Shown here piece after piece: positions 8,177 to 16,500 of a stretch of 20,745 nt of DNA (position 1 is its first letter; each line of letters opens with the position of its first letter). Made by a program: the position numbers and the translations under genes. Source of the stretch: G963674505 sp964575975 (lineage in GTDB: Bacteria > Desulfobacterota > Desulfobacteria > Desulfobacterales > SKZT01); the NCBI GenBank assembly GCA_964575975.1, contig CAZNTU010000093.1, positions 1 to 20,745 of the forward strand, in the 5' to 3' direction. The notes below the pieces were generated by a model. That model was not told the DNA's origin. It made no database searches and was given only the letters and a program-made list of their open reading frames with translations.

Positions 8177-8566
8177 ATGAAAATACCGATTTTATGTGCG
8201 ATAATGTCTATAACTCTCGTGGCTTGTTCCGGCACAGGCCACCAACCCATTGTCGATTTCGCAACCTCGCCGGGCAAGACCCAGGCTTCCTACGAACGGG
8301 ATTTGGCGGAATGCCGGCAGTACGCGGAGAGAGTGAGCACCGGCAGGAGCGCGGGCAGAGGGGCTCTTACGGGAGGCGCAGTCGGGGGTGCAATGAGCGG
8401 ACTGGTCGGGGCTATCATAGGCGAGGATTTCGGCACCAGCCTTGCCGCAGGGGCGGCGGCGGGCGCTGTGGGCGGCGGCGCCGGAGGCGCGGCTTCCGCA
8501 GTTCGAACGCAGGAGCAGATCATCAACAACTGCATGCGAGGGCGCGGATACAATGTCCTTCGTTAA
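8177..8566 (+). CDS. Glycine-zipper lipoprotein
   Basis: This 129-residue envelope protein has a lipoprotein signal with lipobox LVAC and lipidation at C17. Residues about 58-106 are a dense glycine/alanine zipper (GALTGGAVGGAMSG, then GAAAGAVGGGAGGAAS) that should form two packed membrane-inserting helices, as in the glycine-zipper families near OmpA-like and SlyB-type proteins. Two cysteines bracket the zipper (AECRQYA and NNCMRGRGY) and could form a disulfide; CMRGRGY near the end is a common signature of these lipoproteins. AAGGAG lies 8 bases before the ATG. The role is probably structural or linked to envelope stress, by family resemblance only. It ends 45 bases from the converging AI-2E family gene. 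Confidence 0.85.
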   Translation: MKIPILCAIMSITLVACSGTGHQPIVDFATSPGKTQASYERDLAECRQYAERVSTGRSAGRGALTGGAVGGAMSGLVGAIIGEDFGTSLAAGAAAGAVGGGAGGAASAVRTQEQIINNCMRGRGYNVLR

Positions 8567-8611
8567 TGCCCGTGCGAAGTTCGCGAAAGGAAAGGCCAGC
8601 CCGTCATTGAC

Positions 8612-9697
8612 CTATTCCGTGTCGCCGAGCACATCCTCGACATAAACCATCTTCATGAACTGGAGAATGGCGGCCATCAACGGAACGGCCAGAATGAACC
8701 CCAGAACGCCCAGAAGACTTCCGAAGAAGATCTGGCTGATTACTCCCAGGGCCGGTGGAATATGCACGGTCCGATGAAAAACGATGGGCATGAGGACGTT
8801 GGATTCCACGTTCTGGATGGCCATATAGAGAATGAACACGTACAAGGCCATCAGCGGCGACTGCATAAAGGCCAACAAGACGATCGGAACCATGGCGATC
8901 AACGGTCCTATGTAGGGAATGAACGTCAAAATCCCGGTGATCAAGGCCAGAATCAGGGCCAGCGGCAATCCCATCAGGGTCAGCATGGCCCAGGTGCTGA
9001 CCGCCAGCACGGTCATGGATATCAGCTGTCCGAGAAGCCACCAGCGCAGGGTGACGCCGATTTCGGCCATCACTTCAACGGCCCGCCGGCGGCGGTCGGG
9101 AGGAACCAGGTGAAGGAAGCCTGTTTTGTATATTCCCGGGCTGTACGCCAGAAATACCCCTATGATCACGACAACTCCAATTCCGCCGACGGCGCCCATC
9201 GTGATCGAAAAGATACCGGCAACCCTTTCCCATATCCGTCCATCATTGTTTTCCGGGATCTGATCGACCAGAAAGCGGCCCCCTGCGCTGCGTCGCAGCC
9301 ACTCCCTCAATTCCTGGACGGATTGTCGAATCTGACTGCCAAGGGCATCCATCTCTTCGGCCACAATTGGAAATACCCAAAAGACGATCAGCACGAGTAG
9401 CGCCATAAGCGCGACCAAGACGATCGAAATGGCCAGCCAGTGCGGCATTTTCATCCGCATGAACTGGCTTCCAAAAATATCCAGCAATATTCCCAGCAGA
9501 ATGCCGGCAAATAAAAGCAGCAGGATTTGGATCATGCGGCCTGCAAGCAGGACTACCAGCAAGATGCTCAGAAAAGTGATTGACTGGATCAGCGTCTTCC
9601 GGAAGATCCGCCCTCTCCATCCGGCGGAACCGTAAAGCCCCGCCCGCCCATCCCGCGGCTCCAATCCCTCCTTGTGCTCTTCACCTTCGAACGCCAT
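8612..9697 (-). CDS. AI-2E/PerM family membrane transporter
   Basis: This 361-residue inner-membrane protein has about seven to eight membrane helices: two near the N-terminus (about 37-75), one at 88-110, one at 168-185 and a C-terminal cluster (222-350). The cytosolic or periplasmic loop 112-160 is charged. Family motifs are FIPYIGP (259-265), ESNVLMP (298-304) and PPALGV (314-319). Members include TqsA, PerM and YdiK. The family name comes from a claimed role in autoinducer-2 export, but some members are sodium/proton antiporters, so the substrate should be left open. The start at 9697 has GGAGG 6 bases before it; a GTG-like extension to 9718 has no such site. The gene is monocistronic here. 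Confidence 0.9.
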   Translation of the reverse strand: MAFEGEEHKEGLEPRDGRAGLYGSAGWRGRIFRKTLIQSITFLSILLVVLLAGRMIQILLLLFAGILLGILLDIFGSQFMRMKMPHWLAISIVLVALMALLVLIVFWVFPIVAEEMDALGSQIRQSVQELREWLRRSAGGRFLVDQIPENNDGRIWERVAGIFSITMGAVGGIGVVVIIGVFLAYSPGIYKTGFLHLVPPDRRRRAVEVMAEIGVTLRWWLLGQLISMTVLAVSTWAMLTLMGLPLALILALITGILTFIPYIGPLIAMVPIVLLAFMQSPLMALYVFILYMAIQNVESNVLMPIVFHRTVHIPPALGVISQIFFGSLLGVLGFILAVPLMAAILQFMKMVYVEDVLGDTE

Positions 9698-10054
9698 AAT
9701 ATCCTCCGGTCCAACCATCGTCGAATTCTTATCCGGGCTGCCCGGACAAAGCCGACCGGCTTTTGGAAACCAGCATGCCCGAAAGTAACTGTACGATGCC
9801 CCGTATTAAGATTCTGTAGGTGGTTGAACGGATTTTGGCCGCGTTGCATCGGGTAAAAAGCTTTATTGCATCAGGTATGGAGAGGGAATTTGGATCTTGC
9901 GTACACGCCGCCGCTTTCCAGCCCGTGGGACCCGATTCAAACGGCTGCGCTGCAATGGTGCGCGAAACGGCGCCCCCCGAGCCTTCATCGCCGCGAGTCG
10001 CACCCGCCGACAAGTGAAAAGCCACGGTTCTGCTCAATCAGGCGATGACGCTTT
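9698..10054. other. Intergenic region with tandem hairpins
   Basis: The gap lies between the start of the AI-2E family gene and the end of the DUF2062 gene, both minus strand. Two adjacent hairpins occur at 9732-9746 (TCCGGG, CTG loop, CCCGGA) and 9748-9763 (AAAGCC, GACC loop, GGCTTT). They could end the DUF2062 transcript or structure the leader of the AI-2E family gene; no clear T-run follows in the minus direction. The rest (9800-10050) holds only short unconvincing reading frames and may include decayed coding sequence. Confidence 0.35.
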
Positions 10055-10576
10055 TCAGGAACGATCGTTTTTCTCCCCGGGCGGGGCGAACAAGTCCCAT
10101 AGTGATCGCACAACGACATAGGCGACAATGGCGGCGAGCGCCCCGAAAATGACGCCGCCGGTCCAGACGTAAGTGGCCTGGGAGAAAAGCCTGCGAACAG
10201 TGCCTATATTTTCGAGTTCGCTTATCGTGAAAATTCCGGGCAAGTTCCCTAATATCGCCCGCCCAAGCCGATATTCCATAAAATAAATCCAGACGGCGGT
10301 AAACGGATTGGTAATCCAGCAGGCGGCGATGGCGACGGGGAGGTTGACCCGCAGCCAGATGGCGCCAATGGCGCTGAATAGCATCTGAAGCGGAATCGTC
10401 GGCGTAAATGCGATGAACAATCCCAGCGCAAGTCCGCCGGAAATGGATCGCTTGCTGACGTGCCAGATATCCGGGTCGAAAATCCGGTCCCCCAGAAGCC
10501 TGTGGATGCGTTCCCCCCTGAGACGGTCAGGTTTAATCAGGTACTTTTCGAGCCATTCCTTGATTTTATGATGCAT
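10055..10576 (-). CDS. DUF2062 membrane protein
   Basis: This 173-residue protein carries a DUF2062 domain. After a basic N-terminal region (1-44) comes GGLALGLFIAFTPTIPLQM, then LRVNLPVAIAACWITNPFTAVWIYFMEYRLG, which is the family hallmark including the NP pair at 90-91. A last hydrophobic helix (about 135-160) gives roughly four membrane segments in total. The function of DUF2062 is unknown, but the domain often occurs beside or fused to GT2 glycosyltransferases and other envelope polysaccharide genes. That fits its place here, 91 bases downstream of the VTT-GT39 gene on the same strand. The ATG at 10576 follows AGGAGG by 9 bases. Confidence 0.9.
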   Translation of the reverse strand: MHHKIKEWLEKYLIKPDRLRGERIHRLLGDRIFDPDIWHVSKRSISGGLALGLFIAFTPTIPLQMLFSAIGAIWLRVNLPVAIAACWITNPFTAVWIYFMEYRLGRAILGNLPGIFTISELENIGTVRRLFSQATYVWTGGVIFGALAAIVAYVVVRSLWDLFAPPGEKNDRS

Positions 10577-10667
10577 TCCGTATTTCCTCCTCTATCCGCT
10601 TTTATTAGGAGCGGGTCCGTCCTTAAAAAGCGACGAAATGGGATGCAAGGCCGGAAATACCCGATCG

Positions 10668-12599
10668 TCAATGGTGGTAATAGCCCAATAAAAAGAAAAG
10701 CATGACAATCACTGCCGCCGCGGTCGTCTTCTGCAGTTTTTGCCGGTCCCACGTCTCGGCAACCCATACCAAGCCCTTTCCGGCCAGAAGGGCCGCAGCG
10801 GGAAAAAGAGGGAGCAAATGGTCGGCGCGGTGGTTTGCGGCAACCGCGAATATGGTCAGACCGCATCCCAGCCAGCAGACGACAAAGCGTTCCCATTGCC
10901 GACCAGCCGTATCCGAAGACGGATTGAAAACCACCTGTAAGATTCCCAGCAGAGTCAGCAAAGACCATGGCGCGAATCGAACGAACAAATAGGCGAAGGG
11001 TTTCCAAAAAACGCCGCCCGGCGCTCCCGAACGCCCCATTCCGGTCGCATGACCCAACAACTCTTCCATCACCATTTTTTGAACAACGGCCATGCCCTCC
11101 GCTTGCCATGCGAACCAAGCCCACAGGCCCACGCACCCCACAAGGAGTCCAATTCCGACTCGATGCCCGTGTCCCTGCGGCAAGGAGGCCGGAAAGGCGC
11201 TCCAACGTTCCCACAGTACCGCCGCAAGCCCGCATCCGGCCAGAACAATCCCCAATGGTCCCTTGGTCAGCACCGAAGCGGTCGCTGTCAACCAAAACGG
11301 GCACCACCCAATCTCCCCGCGCCATGCTCGAAACGCGAACCACGCGCATAGGGTTACTGTAAAAGCGAAGACCGCGTCCGGACGCACCAGCGCGACATGC
11401 TTTACAGACAGATGCGAACTGAGAAACATCACCGCCGCCCAGAAACCCGGCAAAAACCCCATGTATCGACGTCCGACCAAAAACACCGCACAGGCTGCGC
11501 CGAACATCGCCAGCATCGACGGCAACGCCAGAGTGAATCGGTTGATTTGTCCGTACGCCATGGATGCCCCCGCCGCCAGCCACGTGTGCAAAGGCGGCTT
11601 GGACGTTATTTGCCCGTCCAAATCGTGGGGCAGCCACCAATTTCCTCGTTCCACGGCATCTATGACATATCCCACGTTTCGACGCTGGGCGTAGGTATCG
11701 AGATCGGAGGGCCCGGTAAGCCGGATGCCGAAAAGGACCGAAGTAAGAATCGCCAGTAAAACGAGAACCAACAAACTCGACCGGTCCATTTTCAAGCGGA
11801 AGCGACCGGCGCCTCCATGCGGCAATCCCGTTTCGACCAAGCGCTCGACCGGGGGAATCGACGAATGCGAATCGTCTTCTAAAGAACAATCGACCCGCCG
11901 GCCGCACCATTTATTCCATCCTTGCCGCACGCACCATCCCAATAGAAATACCACGAACCCGGCCGCGCAAATCTGACCGACCGACCATATCAACGACGCG
12001 CTTCCCAGTCCGCTTCCCACCAATGTGGCCGCGACAGCCTGCGGAAAAAAACCCGCCATCGTCCCGACAAGGAAAACCCGCCAAGGCGTACGCCGACCGC
12101 CCAGATACAAGTTGACCGGAAACCCGCTGATCGGCGCTTGGCGTATCGCGATAACCTGCCAAATCGACGAGGGTTCCGGTATCGATTCCAGAATGCCTCC
12201 GGTTTCGCGTCCGGCCCCCTTGAAACGTTCGGCAGACCACCGGCCCGCCATGTACGGTATGCACGAGCCGATGACGCAACCGATTTGGGATAGCGCAAGT
12301 CCCTCTACGAATCCGAAGCTGAATCCTCCGACAGCGCAAAGCGGAAGCCGCGGAATTCCCGTCCCCACAAGAATTGCGCACGCTCCGATAAAAACCAAAT
12401 GGCTGAAAGGTTCGGTCCGATCCAGATAGAACTTCATCGTCTGCCAATCCGCAAGCAGATCGCGAAGAGGGGTGACCCGAAAAAGGATCGCCGCTCCGAC
12501 AGCCACTGCAAGCAGCGCCCACATACGCCGCTTGCCTCCGCTCGAAACCGTCCCGTTTTGCTTGTTCTTTTTGGATAAATCCGTTTTCTGCTCGTCCAT
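10668..12599 (-). CDS. VTT/DedA-type domain fused to ArnT/PMT-like glycosyltransferase
   Basis: This 643-residue membrane protein has two units. Residues about 25-225 are a VTT (SNARE-associated, TVP38/DedA) domain: GTGIPRLPLCAVGGFSFG, IGSCIPYMAGR, then IRQAPISGFPVNLYLGG and FLVGTMAGFFPQ. A hydrophilic linker (about 228-270) follows. Residues 271-643 resemble a GT39/GT83 transferase of the ArnT/PMT type, with an acidic residue in the first periplasmic loop (PSDLD, D299), then GNWWLP, SKPPLHTW (333-340), RPDAVFAF and LTKGPLG (444-450). Such enzymes use polyprenyl-phosphate sugars on the outer face of the inner membrane. DedA proteins include undecaprenyl-phosphate translocases. The upstream GT2 could make the donor. 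ATG at 12599 has GGAGG 13 bases upstream; a TTG at 12659 overlapping the GT2 stop is an alternative start. Confidence 0.85.
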   Translation of the reverse strand: MDEQKTDLSKKNKQNGTVSSGGKRRMWALLAVAVGAAILFRVTPLRDLLADWQTMKFYLDRTEPFSHLVFIGACAILVGTGIPRLPLCAVGGFSFGFVEGLALSQIGCVIGSCIPYMAGRWSAERFKGAGRETGGILESIPEPSSIWQVIAIRQAPISGFPVNLYLGGRRTPWRVFLVGTMAGFFPQAVAATLVGSGLGSASLIWSVGQICAAGFVVFLLGWCVRQGWNKWCGRRVDCSLEDDSHSSIPPVERLVETGLPHGGAGRFRLKMDRSSLLVLVLLAILTSVLFGIRLTGPSDLDTYAQRRNVGYVIDAVERGNWWLPHDLDGQITSKPPLHTWLAAGASMAYGQINRFTLALPSMLAMFGAACAVFLVGRRYMGFLPGFWAAVMFLSSHLSVKHVALVRPDAVFAFTVTLCAWFAFRAWRGEIGWCPFWLTATASVLTKGPLGIVLAGCGLAAVLWERWSAFPASLPQGHGHRVGIGLLVGCVGLWAWFAWQAEGMAVVQKMVMEELLGHATGMGRSGAPGGVFWKPFAYLFVRFAPWSLLTLLGILQVVFNPSSDTAGRQWERFVVCWLGCGLTIFAVAANHRADHLLPLFPAAALLAGKGLVWVAETWDRQKLQKTTAAAVIVMLFFLLGYYHH

Positions 12600-12655
12600 C
12601 CGATACTGTCCGCCTCCGGTTCCGGTAGTGGTAGGAACAATCCGCTTTCGCCGTC

Positions 12656-13471
12656 TCAAGCCGCGGATACTCGCTCGAATTCTCCGTTCCGATCTACGGC
12701 GTTCGCCATGCGGTCGCCGGGGAAAGCTCGTTTAAGATACCATCTGACAGCCAGACAATCCAAAACGCCTCTCCACAACCGGTTCCAAACGCCGTATTTC
12801 GACTTTCCCGCCGTTCTCGGCCGATGCTCCACGAACCGTTCCACCACCACGTAGCCCTGCGCCCGAAGCAACGTGGGCAGGAACCGATGCATTCCGTTGA
12901 AACGCGGCACTTCGGCCAAACACGAGTATCGGACGGCACGCATAGTACAACCGGCGTCGCTCATTCGGTCGCCTGTCACAAAATCGCGAAAGCGGTTGCC
13001 GATTTTCGACGATACTCGTCTCGCCCAATTGTCACGCCTCTGCCGACGCACGCCTGCAACGCAATGGACGCCTGCCTCCAAAGCTTTCAGCAGGCGAGGA
13101 ATGTCCCGCGGATCGTTCTGTCCGTCGCCGTCGATAGTCACCACCACGTTTCCCGAAGCCGCGGCAAATCCCGAAGCCTGTGCCGCGCTTTGGCCGCAGT
13201 TTCGCCTATGGTGCAACGCCCGCACCCAGGGATAGTCTTCCGCCAGTTTATCCACGAGAACTCCCGTAGAATCGTCGCTGGCATCGTCAACCCAGATCGC
13301 TTCGAACCGAAGCGAAGTACGAGAAAATGCCGCCTCTATTTCGATCATCAAAGGCTCGATATTCGGAGCCTCGTTGTAGACCGGAATCACGATGGAAACG
13401 TCGGGATTGTCACTCTTCAAGAACTCTGATTGTGCAAATTCCATAAAAACACGCTTCGAAAAAACCTCCAT
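12656..13471 (-). CDS. DPM1-like GT2 glycosyltransferase (polyprenyl-phosphate sugar synthase)
   Basis: This 271-residue family 2 transferase has the GT-A fold markers VSIVIPVYNEAPNIEPL (25-41), VDDASDDST (61-69) and the metal-binding DGDGQNDP (114-121). The C-terminal half has FNGMHRFLP (191-199) and RTAGKSKYG (219-227), both typical of dolichol- or undecaprenyl-phosphate sugar synthases. It should move a sugar from a nucleotide donor to a polyprenyl phosphate at the cytosolic membrane face. No C-terminal membrane helices are seen, so it is more like DPM1 than ArnC. The sugar is not predictable. The gene lies 56 bases after the ATPase-FNT stop and directly before the VTT-GT39 gene, its likely partner. 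The start at 13471 has only a weak GGGA site; an in-frame ATG at 13444 is an alternative. The open frame extends far upstream inside the ATPase gene, but that part is antisense-frame noise. Confidence 0.9.
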   Translation of the reverse strand: MEVFSKRVFMEFAQSEFLKSDNPDVSIVIPVYNEAPNIEPLMIEIEAAFSRTSLRFEAIWVDDASDDSTGVLVDKLAEDYPWVRALHHRRNCGQSAAQASGFAAASGNVVVTIDGDGQNDPRDIPRLLKALEAGVHCVAGVRRQRRDNWARRVSSKIGNRFRDFVTGDRMSDAGCTMRAVRYSCLAEVPRFNGMHRFLPTLLRAQGYVVVERFVEHRPRTAGKSKYGVWNRLWRGVLDCLAVRWYLKRAFPGDRMANAVDRNGEFERVSAA

Positions 13472-13496
13472 TTTTCGTGTCCCATATTTTCCGTCT

Positions 13497-13524
13497 ATCT
13501 TAACAAGCTCGCGAAAATTGTCAA
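13497..13524 (-). promoter_or_regulatory. Promoter for GT2 glycosyltransferase operon
   Basis: On the minus strand a perfect TTGACA (13524-13519) is followed after 16 bases by TAAGAT (13502-13497). The -35 box starts 4 bases after the ATPase-FNT stop codon, and transcription would begin about 20 bases before the GT2 start at 13471. The -35 box is flanked by a small inverted repeat (AAAATT, GAC, AATTTT). This suggests that GT2, VTT-GT39 and DUF2062 are transcribed apart from the ATPase. Confidence 0.5.
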
Positions 13525-13527
13525 TTT

Positions 13528-16500
13528 TTATCGAAATTCGTTGCGCGGCGAAAAAGCGTACCGGATCAGCACCGCGAACGCCAGACTTCCGAGGATGTTG
13601 CCTAGGGTGGCCCACAGCATGAAACGCCCCAATTGGGCCGGAACGATCTCGTCCGACCCGATCGTTCCCAGAAAAACCTCGGCGCCTCCCATGATCGAAT
13701 GGTGCAGGTGGGCGAAGCCTATGATTCCGGCGACGAGCAGTACGAAGAAAATTCGGCCGATGCTCTCGCGAGTCGCGATCGCCAGCCAATAAATCAATCC
13801 CACGAGCCAGCCCGCCAGAAAGGCGCTCGACAGAATCGCCTGCCAGGGGAGACCCACGAGGCTCGACGCCCTTTCCGTGTAGACCTCCGTTCGGACGATC
13901 CCCAGCGAGGAACCGACTTCGGACGCCAGCATCGCAAAAGCGGCGGCCCCGAGCAGGTTGGCGAAAAAGACGATGCTCCAATGGCGTATTACCGAGGACA
14001 AAGAGGCTTTTCCCGTCAACAGGGGGACGACCGTCATGGTGGTGTATCCCGTGAACAGCTCCGCGCGGGACATTACGATGATCGCGAATCCCGCCGCGTA
14101 GGCGCAGGCCGCGATCGTCGAGCGCAAAAGTCCGTCGATCCCGCCTCCCGCATGGGCAAGCAATATCCCGAGCATGAACACGGTGAGGCCGACGCACGAC
14201 CCGGCGACGAGTCCCGAAAAGAACAATCCGACCGCAGGCCTTCGCAGCTCCTCGGAGGCTTGAGCCGTTTCCCGTTCGAAGGTCGTCCGGTAGTCCTGGA
14301 ACGCGACGCGCCGTTCCGAGGCTTCCGGGGGCCTTGTACGTTCGGGCTTTTCGGGCCTTTCGGGCCGCTCTTGCGGCTTTCGAGTACGGGCGTCCCGTTC
14401 GCCCCGGCCCCGCACAAGCGCCTTTTCCGCCTCCACAAGCAGGAAAATCGCCAATCCCGCGGTCATGATCCATCCCCACTCGACCGCGGTAAGCGAAGCC
14501 GTGCCGAAAAGGTTCTGTATCGGCTCCAGATACGTGAAGCCCAGTTGGAAAAGCACCAGAACGCCGGCGGCGACAAGCGCCTTTCCGTTGCCCGCCAATC
14601 CTCTGGCGCTCAAGGAGGAAACGTGAATGAACCGGCTGTTGAACAAATAGAAGAGCTGCCCGGCCACCAGGGTATTGACGGCAACGGTTCTGGCCTGCTC
14701 GATACTGTTGGAGCGATCTCCCAGATGCATGAAGAGCAATATGGACGCCGTGGCGATAAGCACGGAGACGAAGGCGATTCGCCACAGGAGGTATTTGGAG
14801 ATGATCGGCTTTTCCGGGTCTCTGGGCGGTCTTCGCATAATGCCCTTCTCGGGCGGTTCGAACGCCAGCGAAATGGCCAGAGTGACGGCCGTGATCATGT
14901 TCACCCACAGGATCTGGAGGGGAGTTATGGGCATCACGTCGAAGAGGAAAAGCACGGAGCTTACGATGACGAGAGCTTCGGCGCCGTTTGTCGGAAGAAT
15001 GAACAGGATCGTTTTCGTCAGGTTGTCGTAGATTGTCCGGCCTTCCTCGACCGCCTTTTCGATGCTCGCGAAATTGTCGTCGGCCAGAACCATTTCGGCG
15101 GCCTCCTTGGCCGCCTCGGAGCCTTTTATTCCCATCGCCACGCCCACGTCGGCGCGCTTGAGCGCCGGGGCGTCGTTGACGCCGTCGCCGGTCATGGCCA
15201 CGATCTGCCCCCTGGACTGGAGGGCCTCCATGATTCGCAACTTGTGTTCCGGGCTGGATCTGGCGAACACGTCGTTTCCCTCCACCAAGCGTATCAACTC
15301 CCGTTCGTCCGCTTTTTCCATTTCCTTGCCGGTAACCGCGCTCCGGCCGTCGCCGATTCCCATGGACGCGCCGATGCTTCGGGCGGTCAGCACGTGGTCG
15401 CCGGTGATCATTTTGACTTGGATGCCCGCCTCGCGGCATTCCTTAATGGCCTCTATCGCCTCCTCGCGCGGCGGATCCATGATTCCCACCATTCCGAGCA
15501 GAACCAGATCCTTTATACTGTCTTCCTCGAAAGTTCCGGAAACCCTCGCCCGGCCCTTGGCCATGGCAAGCACCCGATGTCCGCCGTCCGCGAGGTCCTT
15601 TTCGCGTTGCAGCCAATCGTCCCTGTCTAAAGGTCTGTCCCCTTGTTGCATGCACTGCCGCGAGCACATCTCCAGCAGACGCTCCGGCGCGCCTTTTATA
15701 TAGACCACGTTTTCGCCTTCCGGGTCTTCGTGAAGACTCGCCATGAAACGCCGCGCGGATTCGAAAGGAATCATGTCGATCATGGGGCGGATTTCCAGCT
15801 CCTTCTCCCTGGTCATGCCGGCCTTGCGCGCCAGCACCACCACGCTCGCTTCCGTCGGCAGGCCTTCGATCTTCCAGTTGCCGTTCTCCCGGTACAGTCT
15901 CGCTTCGCTGGCCAAAAGCCCGGCTCTGAGGAGTTCCGTCAGAAAAGGATCGTCCTGGGGGGAAATCTCGACTCCGTCTTCCCCGTCCACGCTGAATTCG
16001 CCTTCGGGTTCGTATCCGACGCCGCCGACCGAATAGACTTTGTCCGCCGCCGCCACCTTTTTCACCGTCATTTCGTTTCGGGTCAAAGTGCCTGTTTTGT
16101 CGGAACAGATGACCGTGACCGAGCCGAGAGTCTCGACGGCGGGCAGCCGGCGAATAATCGCGTTGCGCCTGGCCATGCGCTGCACGCCCAAAGCCAGGGT
16201 GATCGTCATGATGGCCGGCAGGCCTTCGGGAATCGCCGCGACCGCGAGACCGACGACGGCCATGAACATCTCGGTCGGGGAAAAACCGCGAATGAAATAT
16301 CCGAAAGCGAAAAGCCCGGCGCTCAAAATCACTATGAACACGGAGAGTCTATGGCCAAAGGCGTCGATCTTGCGAATGAGGGGCGTGGTCAATCTCTCGA
16401 CCTTGGAAACCATTTCGCCGATGCGTCCGATCTCTGCGCGGCCGCCCGTGGCCGCGACCACCCCGCGCAATTTTCCGCCGGTGACCATCGTGCCCGAATA

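Noticed and set aside
8290..8553. Pro/Ala-rich frame opposite the glycine-zipper lipoprotein
   Set aside because: Low-complexity shadow of the Gly/Ala repeat on the coding strand.
13530..15439. Long minus-strand frame leading into the GT2 gene, as if a 927-residue protein
   Set aside because: The first 650 or so residues are Arg/Gly/His-rich noise lying out of frame inside the ATPase-FNT gene; recognisable protein begins only at 13471.
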